Positions 9,107 to 17,952 of a stretch of DNA of 64,000 nucleotides are shown in pieces. The position numbers and the translations under genes were made by a program. The DNA is from Bacteroidota bacterium (GTDB taxonomy: Bacteria; Bacteroidota; Bacteroidia; Chitinophagales; Chitinophagaceae), in NCBI GenBank assembly GCA_018266555.1, contig JAFEAF010000008.1, forward strand, positions 23,524 to 87,523, in the 5' to 3' direction. The notes under the pieces are model-generated. The model did not search any database. It was not told the origin of the DNA and saw only the letters and a list, made by a program, of their open reading frames with translations. The first letter of the stretch is position 1. Every line of letters begins with the position of its first letter.

Positions 9107-9796
9107 ATGAAACCAGGCATGCTATTAATAACCCTTCTTATCAACTGTTTTTTCGCATTTTCGCAAACCAGTAACGATCCCCTTGGCCATCGTAATATAA
9201 TTGATCAGGCTTCCCGAAACATTCTCTATACTTATCAATTTGAGGACGTAAAAGGTTCGCCATTTTTATCAGATAATTGGCAGCCCGGGATACTGATCTA
9301 TAAAAACCATTCTGTATTCAAAAATGTAAAATTGAAATTTGATATTAAGGCAAACGAATTTATATTCAACCGCAATGATTCAAGTTTTCAACTCGATGCA
9401 AATGTTACTGAAGTGAGGTTATACCCAAAACAGGGGGATTCATTAATTTTCAAAAACGGGTATGGTTTTGATAAAAGCTTAAAACCCACAAAATATTTAC
9501 AGGTTCTCGCTGAAGGCAAGATTACTTTTCTTAAATTCATAAAAAAGGATATTGAGGAATATAATGAATATGGCGATGCCACAAAATATAAACGCTTCAT
9601 AGATATGTATGATTATTATATCGTCAAAGATTCAAAAACTGAGGACATTCATCTCAGCAAAAAAACTCTTCAGACACTTCTCGCTGATAAATGGGATAAA
9701 ATAAGCGACTACCTGTCGCAATACAAGCTATCGGGCAAAGATGAAAAAAGTTTTATTGCCGCTATCCGGTATTATAACTCATCCGGAGCTTTTTGA
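9107..9796 (+). CDS. Secreted protein of unknown function
   Basis: A 229-residue protein starting MKPGMLLITLLINCFFAFSQ, a clear signal peptide with probable cleavage after FSQ. The mature part is rich in Lys, Asp, Tyr and Phe, with no cysteine and no recognised motif. Phrases such as VRLYPKQGDSLIFKNGYGF, FLKFIKKDIEEYNEYGDA and DKWDKISDYLSQYKLSGKD suggest a mixed alpha/beta periplasmic or surface protein. The ATG at 9107 was chosen over an in-frame GTG at 9089 because it starts the signal peptide directly. It stands alone between nusB (divergent) and groES. I do not recognise the family. Confidence 0.75.
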   Translation: MKPGMLLITLLINCFFAFSQTSNDPLGHRNIIDQASRNILYTYQFEDVKGSPFLSDNWQPGILIYKNHSVFKNVKLKFDIKANEFIFNRNDSSFQLDANVTEVRLYPKQGDSLIFKNGYGFDKSLKPTKYLQVLAEGKITFLKFIKKDIEEYNEYGDATKYKRFIDMYDYYIVKDSKTEDIHLSKKTLQTLLADKWDKISDYLSQYKLSGKDEKSFIAAIRYYNSSGAF

Positions 9797-9952
9797 AATA
9801 CAATACTTTTTAAAATATAGTTTCAACCTCATACACAATGTCAAAAAAATGAAATTTTGACCCGTTATGGCAGCGAAATGAAAATATTACATACCCGGCA
9901 CATACAGTTCCTGAAAATTTGGCTTTTTTATACGATTGGTACATATTTCGTG

Positions 9953-9960
9953 TACTTTTG
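9953..9960 (+). promoter_or_regulatory. groS: Candidate -7 box of groESL
   Basis: TACTTTTG is an exact TAnnTTTG match, 57 bp before the groES start. A TTG at 9936-9938 is closer than ideal. No CIRCE (TTAGCACTC-N9-GAGTGCTAA) operator was seen between 9797 and 10017. Confidence 0.5.
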
Positions 9961-9964
9961 CCGC

Positions 9965-9986
9965 CCACTGTGAGATTCCATAGTGG
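9965..9986 (+). promoter_or_regulatory. groS: Hairpin at the 5' end of the groES leader
   Basis: CCACTGTG (9965-9972) can pair with CATAGTGG (9979-9986) around a 6-nt loop, with one G-T wobble. The element begins about 5 nt after the -7 box, so it would form the extreme 5' end of the groESL mRNA. It could stabilise the message or respond to temperature; neither is shown. Confidence 0.4.
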
Positions 9987-10017
9987 CAATATTAATAAAT
10001 CAAAAATCAATAAGACT

Positions 10018-10299
10018 ATGGCTAAAAAATTAAATGTTACCCCGCTTCATGACAGGGTAATTGTGAAGCCGGCTCCCGCTGAAGAAAAAACAGCCGGTGG
10101 AATTATCATTCCCGACACTGCCAAAGAAAAACCTCAACGTGGCACTGTGATTGCCGCCGGGCCCGGCAAAAAAGATGAACCGGTAACCGTAAAAGAGGGT
10201 AATACCGTTTTATATGGCAAGTATGCCGGAACTGAGATCTCCATTGACGGTGAAGATTTCCTGATTATGAGAGAAAGCGATATTCTCGCAATTGTTTAG
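10018..10299 (+). CDS. groS: Co-chaperonin GroES
   Basis: GroES is the heptameric lid of the GroEL folding chamber. The 93-residue sequence has the family layout: [20 protein letters not shown] includes the mobile loop that docks on GroEL, followed by [11 protein letters not shown], then [14 protein letters not shown], and the C-terminal [14 protein letters not shown]. The ATG at 10018 was chosen because [14 protein letters not shown] is the normal N-terminus; an in-frame TTG 33 codons upstream lies before the promoter box. groEL follows after 79 bp, the classic bicistronic operon. No CIRCE element is visible, so heat control is probably not of the HrcA type. Confidence 0.98.
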   Translation: MAKKLNVTPLHDRVIVKPAPAEEKTAGGIIIPDTAKEKPQRGTVIAAGPGKKDEPVTVKEGNTVLYGKYAGTEISIDGEDFLIMRESDILAIV

Positions 10300-10378
10300 A
10301 TCAAAAATGAAAAGTCAAAAGTAAAAATGACTTCATTGTTGAATCAATTTTAAATTTTAAAATTTTAATTTATCTATT

Positions 10379-12016
10379 ATGGCAAAACAATTATTCTTCG
10401 AAATTGAAGCCCGAAATAAAATGAAAAAGGGTGTAGATGTCCTTGCAAATGCTGTCAAGGTAACCCTTGGCCCCAAAGGACGCAATGTAGTTTTAGAAAA
10501 AAAATTTGGCGCTCCGTCTATCACTAAAGACGGTGTCACCGTTGCAAAAGAAATTGAACTGGAAGACGCCATTGAAAACATGGGTGCACAAATGTTGAAG
10601 GAAGTAGCATCTAAAACTGCAGATATTGCCGGTGACGGAACCACTACTGCCACTGTGCTCGCACAATCTATCATCAGCGAAGGACTAAGAAATGTAGCTG
10701 CCGGCGCTAACCCGATGGATTTGAAAAGAGGTATCGAAAAAGCCGTGGTAAAAGTAGTTGAACATTTGAAATCTCAATCTCAAACTGTGGGAACAGACAG
10801 TAAAAAAATCCAGCAGGTAGCTGCAATTTCTGCAAATAATGATGATAATATCGGCAAACTGATTTCTGAAGCTTTTGGAAAGGTGGGTAAAGACGGTGTC
10901 ATAACAGTAGAAGAAGCAAGAGGAACTGAAACCACTGTTGAAGTGGTGGAAGGAATGCAATTCGACCGGGGATATATTTCTCCCTACTTTGTAACCAACA
11001 GCGAAAAGATGGAAGCTGAAATGGAAAAACCTTTCATCCTGATCTATGATAAAAAGATCAGCAACATGAAAGACATTCTTCATATCCTGGAGAAAGTAGC
11101 ACAACAAGGTTCTCAATTACTCATTATTGCTGAAGACCTCGAAGGTGAAGCACTCGCAACATTGGTTGTAAATAAACTTCGTGGTACATTAAAAGTTGCA
11201 GCAGTAAAAGCTCCGGGTTTTGGTGATCGTCGTAAAGAAATGCTTACGGATATTGCCACGCTAACAAAAGGTATTGTAATCAGTGAAGAGCAGGGTTATA
11301 AACTGGAAAATGCAGACATCTCTTATCTTGGCCGTGCTGAAAGAGTGGTCATTGATAAAGACAATACAACTATCGTTGGCGGAAAGGGTAAAAAAGAAGA
11401 TATTACAGCCCGCATCAACCAGATCAAAGCTCAAATTGAAACCACAACTTCTGACTACGATAAAGAAAAATTACAGGAGCGCTTAGCAAAACTAAGCGGT
11501 GGTGTTGCCGTTTTACAGGTAGGCGCTGCTACAGAAGTAGAAATGAAAGAAAAGAAAGACCGTGTAGATGATGCATTGCACGCTACCCGTGCTGCTGTAG
11601 AAGAAGGCATTGTTCCCGGTGGTGGTGTAGCATACATCCGTGCTGTTGAATCTCTGGACAAGGTAAAAGGCGCCAATGAAGATGAGACTACCGGCGTAAG
11701 CATTGTAAAAAGAGCATTGGAAGAGCCGCTTCGGCAGATTGTAGAGAATGCCGGAATGGAAGGATCTATCGTAGTACAAAAAGTGAAAGACGGAAAAGCT
11801 GATTTCGGATTTAATGCAAGAACTGATGAATATGAGAACCTGTTGAAAGCTGGTGTGATTGATCCGACTAAAGTTACCCGCATTGCTTTGGAAAATGCAG
11901 CTTCTATCGCCGGTATGTTATTGACTACTGAGTGTGTGATTGCTGACAAACCGAAAAAAGAAGAAGCACATGTTCATCCGGGCGGCGCTCCGGGTATGGG
12001 CGGAATGGATTATTAA
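10379..12016 (+). CDS. groL: Chaperonin GroEL
   Basis: GroEL is the 14-subunit, ATP-driven folding chamber. At 545 residues it is full length and shows all signatures: [17 protein letters not shown], the ATP-site motif [19 protein letters not shown], the apical-domain stretch ending in [15 protein letters not shown], and [18 protein letters not shown]. The C-terminus ends in a short Gly/Met tail ([11 protein letters not shown]), as in folding-competent GroELs. It is the second gene of the groES-groEL operon and is closed by a strong terminator at 12047-12081. No second copy is present in the window. Confidence 0.99.
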   Translation: MAKQLFFEIEARNKMKKGVDVLANAVKVTLGPKGRNVVLEKKFGAPSITKDGVTVAKEIELEDAIENMGAQMLKEVASKTADIAGDGTTTATVLAQSIISEGLRNVAAGANPMDLKRGIEKAVVKVVEHLKSQSQTVGTDSKKIQQVAAISANNDDNIGKLISEAFGKVGKDGVITVEEARGTETTVEVVEGMQFDRGYISPYFVTNSEKMEAEMEKPFILIYDKKISNMKDILHILEKVAQQGSQLLIIAEDLEGEALATLVVNKLRGTLKVAAVKAPGFGDRRKEMLTDIATLTKGIVISEEQGYKLENADISYLGRAERVVIDKDNTTIVGGKGKKEDITARINQIKAQIETTTSDYDKEKLQERLAKLSGGVAVLQVGAATEVEMKEKKDRVDDALHATRAAVEEGIVPGGGVAYIRAVESLDKVKGANEDETTGVSIVKRALEEPLRQIVENAGMEGSIVVQKVKDGKADFGFNARTDEYENLLKAGVIDPTKVTRIALENAASIAGMLLTTECVIADKPKKEEAHVHPGGAPGMGGMDY

Positions 12017-12046
12017 TACATCCCTTTAAAAAAAGAATAATAGTGC

Positions 12047-12081
12047 ATCCCGTCTCGGCTAAACCGAGGCGGGATTTTTTT
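12047..12081 (+). terminator. Terminator of groESL
   Basis: A perfect 12-bp stem (ATCCCGTCTCGG at 12047-12058, CCGAGGCGGGAT at 12064-12075) with a 5-nt loop and a run of seven or more T. It begins 31 bp after the groEL stop. Confidence 0.92.
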
Positions 12082-12191
12082 ATCTTTCGAATGAATATAA
12101 AAGTGAAACAACCTGCTAAACAACAAACCTTATAAATGTTACAGAGGAATTATTATCTTTAATACCTTTAATTCTTTACAATTATACCTTT

Positions 12192-15100
12192 ATGAATAAA
12201 CTTGGAAAGGTCTTTCTCATTTCTACCCTATTTGTTGTTTTATTTTCAACCTCTTTATTTTCACAAAACAGATTCTTTACCGATGCCGGAGCCAATATTT
12301 TATTAAGAACAAATGGCCACCGTGTCATCACTCCCGAAAAATTTCGTGCTTCGGTTCTGGATATTCAAGCCATGAAAATTTTTTTATGGTCTTTGCCGTC
12401 TGAAAAAAATATAGCCGGCAAACAACAAACTCCCATTTTAGAATTACCGATGCCGGATGGTAAAATGGCAAAATTTCATATTTGGGAAAGCCCGGTCATG
12501 GAACCGGGGCTTGCTGCAAAATATCCTGAAATAAAGACTTTTGAAGGCCAGGGGATTGATGACCCCTATGCTACAGTTCGTTTAGATTTCAATCCTTACT
12601 TTGGTTTTAGTGCTCAAATTTTATCCGTTACAGGAAATACATACATTGATCCTTATGCACGGGGAAATGTGATTGATTATGAAAGTTATTATGCGAGTGA
12701 CAACAAGAGAAATCCGAATTTTATTTGTAATACAATACAAAATGTAACAAATGGCGCCAAAATAGTTAACAAAGTTGAATCCATTTGCAAGGGCACACAA
12801 TTATATACATACCGTTTAGCATTAGCCTGCACCGGTGAATATGCAACAGCCGTTTGTGCCCCCAATCCTGCAACCGTGCCGGCTACGCTTGCAGCGATGG
12901 TTACTTCCATCAACCGGGTAAATGGTATTTACGAAACAGAACTGGATATACGAATGGTACTTGTAGCTAATACGAACCAGCTTATTTATTTAGACGGATC
13001 CACTGACCCATATACAAACAATAACGGTAGTACAATGCTCAGCCAAAATCAAACAAATATTGATGCGGTAATCGGCAACTCCAATTATGATTTTGGCCAT
13101 GTGTTCAGCACAGGAGGCGGGGGCATTGCTGCATTAGGAGTAGTATGTGAAACCGGAAGCAAAGCAGAAGGCGTAACCGGGTTGAGCAATCCTGTAGGTG
13201 ATAATTTCGATATTGATTATGTAGCTCACGAAATGGGCCACCAGTTTGGAGCCAATCATACATTTAATAGCAACGCCGGTAGCTGTGGAGGCGGGAATCT
13301 CAACGATGGAACTGCATATGAAGTAGGGAGCGGCACCACCATTATGGCCTACGCAGGAATTTGCAGCTCAGATAATATACAACCGCACAGTGATCCATTT
13401 TTTCATGCAATAAGTTTTGATGAGATCAGCGCTTATGTAGCTGTTAACGGCGGCAGTTGTGCAACGATTACAAATACAGGAAATAATATTCCTGTCATTA
13501 CTTCAATGAATAATAATGGCGCAAATATACCTGCAAGTACGCCTTTCACCTTAACGGCAACAGCTACTGATTCCGATGGTGATCCGCTTACTTATTCCTG
13601 GGAAGAATGGGATTTAGGACCCAGTACCACATGGAATGGAGGTAATGCAAATTCTACCAGCCCGCTTTTTAAAGCAAGGATTCCTAAAAGTACAGGAAGC
13701 CGAACATTTCCTGATTCAAGTTTTATTTTATCTAACTATACCCTTTCAAATTCTGATCTTAATGGATTGGTAATGGATGGAAATAAAGGTGAAACGCTGC
13801 CAACAGGTTCCCGCAACATGAATTTCAAATTAACTGTCAGGGATAATCGTGCGGGCGGTGGTGGCGTTGCTTCAGGTGGAACCGGCGGATGTCAAACGGG
13901 TTTCACTGCACCATTTAGTATTCAAGTTGTAGGGGGCACAGGGCCATTTGTTCTGACATCGCCAAACGGAGGCGAAAACTTAATAGGAAGCTCTATAGAA
14001 ACAGTTAACTGGAATGTAGCAGGAACTAACGCCGCCCCTATCAATACAACCAATGTAAAAATATCTTTATCAACAGATGGTGGGCTTACTTACCCAACAG
14101 TGCTTGCCGCCAGCACTCCGAATGATGGTTCGGAAAATGTAATCATTCCAAACATTTCCTCAACTAAAGCAAGAATTAAAATTGAAGCCGTAGGAAATAT
14201 TTATTTTGCCGTCTCTGCTGCAAATTTCAGCATTACTGTTTTTAATGCGCCGTATATTACAAAGCAACCGGGAAATGATACAGTATGTATAGGAGGTAAT
14301 GCGATTTTCAATGTTTCTGCGGTTGGCCTCAATCTTACGTATCAATGGCAAATAAGTACCAACAAAGGAGCTACATTTATTAATATACCTTCAGCAAATA
14401 ACAACAGCTATTCTATAAATTCAGTCACCGAATCTATGGACAGTTCGTTATATAGATGTATCATTACAGGCAGTATCGCTCCACCGGTAACTTCAGATTC
14501 TGTTTTATTAAAAGTAATTGCGCCGGTAACAATCAGCAATCAACCATCAAACGTTTCAGTTTGTGCAGCGGGCTCATTAACGACAGGGAATACCAGTTTC
14601 ACGGTAACAGGCATTAGCAGCCAAACAATCATTTATCAATGGCAGGTAAGTACAGATGGAGGAAACAGTTTCAGCAATATCAATACAACCGGTTCAAACA
14701 CCGCTACGATTATACTAACGGGCGCATCATTTAACATGAATAATAATAAATACCGTTGCTTATTATCAAATGCGACCTGTACTACACCTACCATTTCTAA
14801 CCCGGCAACGTTGACTATTTATTCTTTACCAACTGTGAATTTATCAGTATCGCCATACAGCAATTTATACCCCGGATTAACCACCACTTTAACAGCAACG
14901 GCATCCCCTGCAACCGGAACCAATCTGGCCTGGTTTAAAAATTCAAACCTGATTACAGGTCAAATAAGTAATTCGGTTTTAGTAGATGTAACGGGTATGG
15001 GAAATTACCAGGTTATAATTTCCGATGGAAATGGGTGCAGTAATCAATCATCTGTTGTAACTATTGCAGATTCCGCAAGTAGCAGGTTGTTTATTTACCC

Positions 15101-15341
15101 TAATCCAAATTCAGGGCAGTTCACCGTAGCATATTATAATCCTGGCGGAATCAATACACAACGATCCATCACCATATTTGATTCCCATGGAGCTAAAGTG
15201 TACAATGGAAAGTTTGCTATCAGCAATCCTTATCAATTACTGAGTATTGACATGAAATTACCGGCATCCGGTATTTATTTTGTGGTAGTAGGAAATGCAA
15301 ATGGTAAAAAAATTGCAGAAGGAAAAGTATTAATCCGATAA
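12192..15341 (+). CDS. T9SS-exported reprolysin-like zinc metalloprotease
   Basis: A 1049-residue secreted protease. It has a signal peptide (about 1-25, ending TSLFSQ) and a pro-region. The metallopeptidase domain (about 200-425) carries the zinc site HEMGHQFGANH (346-356), of the HExxHxxGxxH type, followed downstream by the Met-turn-like phrase TTIMAYAGIC. This places it with reprolysin-like/M12B metallopeptidases, common among secreted Bacteroidota proteases. After the catalytic domain come several Ig-like or adhesion-type beta domains (about 430-950), with repeated phrases such as TYQWQISTNKG and IYQWQVSTDGG. The C-terminal 80 residues are a type A T9SS sorting domain starting at RLFIYPNPNSGQFTV and ending in a basic KVLIR. 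It is expected to cross the outer membrane by T9SS and be anchored or released outside. It stands alone. Confidence 0.93.
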   Translation: MNKLGKVFLISTLFVVLFSTSLFSQNRFFTDAGANILLRTNGHRVITPEKFRASVLDIQAMKIFLWSLPSEKNIAGKQQTPILELPMPDGKMAKFHIWESPVMEPGLAAKYPEIKTFEGQGIDDPYATVRLDFNPYFGFSAQILSVTGNTYIDPYARGNVIDYESYYASDNKRNPNFICNTIQNVTNGAKIVNKVESICKGTQLYTYRLALACTGEYATAVCAPNPATVPATLAAMVTSINRVNGIYETELDIRMVLVANTNQLIYLDGSTDPYTNNNGSTMLSQNQTNIDAVIGNSNYDFGHVFSTGGGGIAALGVVCETGSKAEGVTGLSNPVGDNFDIDYVAHEMGHQFGANHTFNSNAGSCGGGNLNDGTAYEVGSGTTIMAYAGICSSDNIQPHSDPFFHAISFDEISAYVAVNGGSCATITNTGNNIPVITSMNNNGANIPASTPFTLTATATDSDGDPLTYSWEEWDLGPSTTWNGGNANSTSPLFKARIPKSTGSRTFPDSSFILSNYTLSNSDLNGLVMDGNKGETLPTGSRNMNFKLTVRDNRAGGGGVASGGTGGCQTGFTAPFSIQVVGGTGPFVLTSPNGGENLIGSSIETVNWNVAGTNAAPINTTNVKISLSTDGGLTYPTVLAASTPNDGSENVIIPNISSTKARIKIEAVGNIYFAVSAANFSITVFNAPYITKQPGNDTVCIGGNAIFNVSAVGLNLTYQWQISTNKGATFINIPSANNNSYSINSVTESMDSSLYRCIITGSIAPPVTSDSVLLKVIAPVTISNQPSNVSVCAAGSLTTGNTSFTVTGISSQTIIYQWQVSTDGGNSFSNINTTGSNTATIILTGASFNMNNNKYRCLLSNATCTTPTISNPATLTIYSLPTVNLSVSPYSNLYPGLTTTLTATASPATGTNLAWFKNSNLITGQISNSVLVDVTGMGNYQVIISDGNGCSNQSSVVTIADSASSRLFIYPNPNSGQFTVAYYNPGGINTQRSITIFDSHGAKVYNGKFAISNPYQLLSIDMKLPASGIYFVVVGNANGKKIAEGKVLIR

Positions 15342-15408
15342 TTTTTTGCAGAATTAATAAAAACTGTTTATTAGGCAAGGTTTTTTTTGAAAATCGGAGA
15401 TTTACTAA

Positions 15409-15439
15409 TTGACAGGCACGCTTCATAGTTTTATATTAG
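15409..15439 (+). promoter_or_regulatory. Strong promoter with no downstream ORF
   Basis: TTG (15409-15411) is followed after 20 nt by TATATTAG (15432-15439), seven of eight matches to TAnnTTTG at ideal spacing. The same bases also read TTGACA-N17-TATATT, a near-perfect sigma-70 promoter. Confidence 0.6.
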
Positions 15440-15445
15440 CGCTTA

Positions 15446-15621
15446 CAAATTATTGCTCTTTTCACATACTTGTTATCCACCATCCTATCCGTACCTGTTA
15501 GTCCTTCCGGGAAAAACGATTAGTATCCGGCCGGCGGGTATCCCGATATTTATCTTCGGGATTCGGGTGAAACCAGAAAACGAATGAGATTGAAGCCTCG
15601 CTGATTAGCGGGGCTTTTTTG
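15446..15621 (+). ncRNA. Candidate structured small RNA, about 176 nt
   Basis: The segment from the expected start of the promoter above to an intrinsic terminator would give an RNA of about 176 nt with no ORF longer than six codons. Local hairpins are visible: TATCCG/CGGGTA (15524-15540, one wobble), ATCCCGA/TCGGGAT (15540-15562) and the terminator stem (15594-15615). TTTTCAC near the 5' end could pair with GTGAAA at 15567-15572 to close a long outer stem. A free-standing RNA of this size would suit a 6S-type regulator, but I could not match it to 6S, SRP RNA, RNase P RNA or tmRNA. The class is unknown and the boundaries are inferred. Confidence 0.45.
15594..15621 (+). terminator. Terminator of the candidate small RNA
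   Basis: AGCCTCGCT (15594-15602) pairs with AGCGGGGCT (15607-15615), one T-G wobble, 4-nt loop, then six T. It lies more than 250 bp past the metalloprotease stop, far for a normal mRNA terminator. Confidence 0.75.
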
Positions 15622-15665
15622 ATTTTTGAAGCAATTCCCTTTTCCCAAACGAATATCATAGTGTT

Positions 15666-17108
15666 CTATAGCATTTTTTTAATTATTCTTCCCAACATCA
15701 TCAATCCATAATCGGCATCATCATCCCAGGGTTTACCAAAACTAATCCGGATAAAATTAGAATAACTGCAACCGGAAGAAAATATTTTTCCAGGCACAAT
15801 TGAAATCTTATGCCTGATGGCTTCAGTCCGAAGTTTGAAGGCATTTATTTTTTTATTCAACTCCACCCATAATACAAAACCTCCCTGTGGACGGGATATC
15901 TTGGTGTCTTCGGGAAAATATTGAATGATCCCCTGAATATACCTGAGGCATTGCGTATACAAAGCCCGGCGCAAATTTTTCAAATGATATTCATATCTTC
16001 CATTCTCAAGAAAATGCGCCATAGCAGCCTGCGTAATAGTCGGGCAACTGATGTCAAGCCCTCTCTTTAACCCTTTTACTTCTTCAAAAAATTTTCCCGG
16101 GATGACCCATCCTATTCTGTATCCCGGAGCTAATGATTTGGAAAGTGAAGAACAATGCATCACCAATCCTTTGCTGTCATAAAATTTACATGTGCGGGGG
16201 CGGTTTTTTCCAAAATATAATTCCCCATAAATATCATCTTCGATCAGGGGAATATTGTGTTTTGTAATAATCTCAACTAATTTTTTCTTCTTCTCATCAG
16301 GCATGCAGCTTCCAAGAGGATTATTAAAATTGGGAACGAACACACATGCTTTAATTGGAAATTTCCGAATAGCTTTTTGTAAGCAATCAAGATCCGGCCC
16401 TGTTTCTGAGGAGGCATTAATCTCCACCACTTTCAATCCCAAACTTTCGATGGCCTGTGATATTCCAAAATAAGTTGGACATTCAATGGCTACTGTATCA
16501 CCGGGTACTGTAACTGTTCTGAGGCAAAGCGTAACCGCTTCGAGACAACCAGAAGTAACTACAATTTCATCTGCATTTATTTTTCCTCCCCAATTAAACG
16601 CCAGCTTTGCTATTTGTTTTCTCAATTCAAAATTCCCCTGCGTTCTTTCGTAACTGATGCAATGATCTTTACTATTTCGCAGGGCATACACAACCGACTT
16701 ATTAAGTTTAGCAGCGGGCAGCAATGAGATATCTGGAACAGCCATGGCTAAATTGATGACATTGGTTGCGGCTGCAATATCTGTATAAATGGAAGCGATC
16801 ATTTCTTTTACACTCACATCATGCGACACCTGCTCCGGCATTATTTGTTTTGGGAGTTCCGGGTATCGCCGGTGATTGAACCGCACATAATATCCCGACT
16901 TAGGCCTTGATTCAATCAATCCCTTTCCTTCGAGATGATAATACGCCTGAAAAGCAGTACCCATACTGATACCATACTCTTCGCTCAGCACACGAACCGA
17001 TGGGAGTTTGTCGCCGATCTTTAATATCTCTTCTGCAATCATTTTTTCGATACCTTCTGATACCTGAATGTAGAGATGATCTTCTGCCGTGAAATTGTCT
17101 TTACGCAT
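15666..17108 (-). CDS. MocR-type regulator: GntR DNA-binding domain fused to aminotransferase domain
   Basis: A 480-residue fusion. Residues about 10-78 form a GntR winged helix (GDKLPSVRVLSEEYGISMGT, then YHLEGKGLIESRPKSGYYV). Residues about 110-480 are a fold-type I aminotransferase domain with VTSGCLEAVTLCLRTV, FVPNFNNPLGSCMP, DDIYGELYF and the PLP lysine motif SSLSKSLAPGYRIGW (Lys324). This is the MocR/PdxR architecture, in which PLP or an amino-acid-PLP adduct controls DNA binding. The catalytic lysine is kept, so PLP binding is likely. Its gene is divergent from an acetyltransferase gene across a 255-bp gap, making that gene or the regulator itself a natural target. The ligand and targets are not known. 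Confidence 0.92.
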   Translation of the reverse strand: MRKDNFTAEDHLYIQVSEGIEKMIAEEILKIGDKLPSVRVLSEEYGISMGTAFQAYYHLEGKGLIESRPKSGYYVRFNHRRYPELPKQIMPEQVSHDVSVKEMIASIYTDIAAATNVINLAMAVPDISLLPAAKLNKSVVYALRNSKDHCISYERTQGNFELRKQIAKLAFNWGGKINADEIVVTSGCLEAVTLCLRTVTVPGDTVAIECPTYFGISQAIESLGLKVVEINASSETGPDLDCLQKAIRKFPIKACVFVPNFNNPLGSCMPDEKKKKLVEIITKHNIPLIEDDIYGELYFGKNRPRTCKFYDSKGLVMHCSSLSKSLAPGYRIGWVIPGKFFEEVKGLKRGLDISCPTITQAAMAHFLENGRYEYHLKNLRRALYTQCLRYIQGIIQYFPEDTKISRPQGGFVLWVELNKKINAFKLRTEAIRHKISIVPGKIFSSGCSYSNFIRISFGKPWDDDADYGLMMLGRIIKKML

Positions 17109-17363
17109 ATTGAAAGAATTGATTTAAATAATCTGATACAGTCAAAAATACTAAAACTGAATCTGTTTTTTTGCAAAAAATTGAAACATTTTTACAGGGT
17201 AATTCCGAAAAAGGATGAACGGTCGAATAGGTTTGAAATACTGTGCAGCACAACTGCCATTTGAACCGGCTTAGGTTTTTAATGCAGAAAAGTCAGAAGT
17301 ATTTTTTCATAAAGGCTGGCACCATGGGGATTTTATTTAAAACTTTTGAAAACAGTTTATACA

Positions 17364-17906
17364 ATGGCTATACAAATCATTACCGCTGATACTTCTCATT
17401 CAGCAACAATCAGCTCCATCGGGAAAAAATCATTTCGGGAAGCATTTGGCAACTTGTTTAACAACAAAATTGAATTAGCCGAATACCTTGAATTTACATA
17501 CGATCCGGTAAAGCTCACAAGGAGCCTTAGAAAAGATGGTAACATTTACCTGCTGGCATATTGGGAAGATAGAGCAGTGGGCTTTGCAAAAATTAAAAAA
17601 TTTTCGCTCAACCCGCAAATCGAATCCATATCCCAAATGGAATTGCAAAAAATATATGTATTACCCGAATATCAGGGCATCGGTATCGGGCAGGCATTAA
17701 TGGATGAAATATTAAAGCTGTCCTGTAAAGTAAGTCCTGATTATATCTGGCTCGATACCCATATCAGCAATGAAAAAGCCATCCGGTTTTATGAAAAGAA
17801 CGGTTTTATCAAATGTGAGAAATATTTTTTTACGATCGGCGCCCAGGTTTTTGAATACCATGTAATGATACATCCGGTAGCCGTAGAAGAAGCTTGTGAT
17901 TGTTGA
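17364..17906 (+). CDS. GNAT family N-acetyltransferase
   Basis: A 180-residue acetyl-CoA-dependent acetyltransferase. The core is a single GNAT fold with motif A LQKIYVLPEYQGIGIGQALM (V/I-x-x-x-Q/R-x-x-G-x-G/A pyrophosphate loop) and the C-terminal motif B IWLDTHISNEKAIRFYEKNG. These resemble diamine or peptide acetyltransferases of the PaiA type, but the substrate cannot be read. The ATG at 17364 was taken over an in-frame TTG at 17346. It is divergent from the MocR regulator, which may control it, and is followed 46 bp later by ilvE on the same strand. A second GNAT of the same subfamily lies at 51965-52486. The last residues (EEACDC) are unusual for the fold. Confidence 0.88.
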   Translation: MAIQIITADTSHSATISSIGKKSFREAFGNLFNNKIELAEYLEFTYDPVKLTRSLRKDGNIYLLAYWEDRAVGFAKIKKFSLNPQIESISQMELQKIYVLPEYQGIGIGQALMDEILKLSCKVSPDYIWLDTHISNEKAIRFYEKNGFIKCEKYFFTIGAQVFEYHVMIHPVAVEEACDC

Positions 17907-17952
17907 AATATTTTAAACTGCCCATTACTTCAATAAACTAAATTTTTTTAAA

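Larger units (their letters stand above)
15342..15665. other. Gap between convergent genes holding an orphan promoter-terminator cassette
   Basis: The 324-bp gap separates the convergent metalloprotease and MocR genes, so neither needs a promoter here. It nevertheless contains a strong plus-strand promoter and a terminator, detailed in the next entries. No ORF of useful length is present. Confidence 0.7.

Noticed and set aside
9797..10017. CIRCE or other inverted-repeat operator upstream of groES
   Set aside because: No TTAGCACTC/GAGTGCTAA pair is present; the only other symmetrical element, TCAAAA/TTTTGA near 9841-9860, is short and AT-rich.
15446..15621. Identification as 6S, SRP RNA, RNase P RNA or tmRNA
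   Set aside because: None of the conserved sequence landmarks I know for these RNAs could be found; only the size and promoter/terminator layout fit, so the class is left open.
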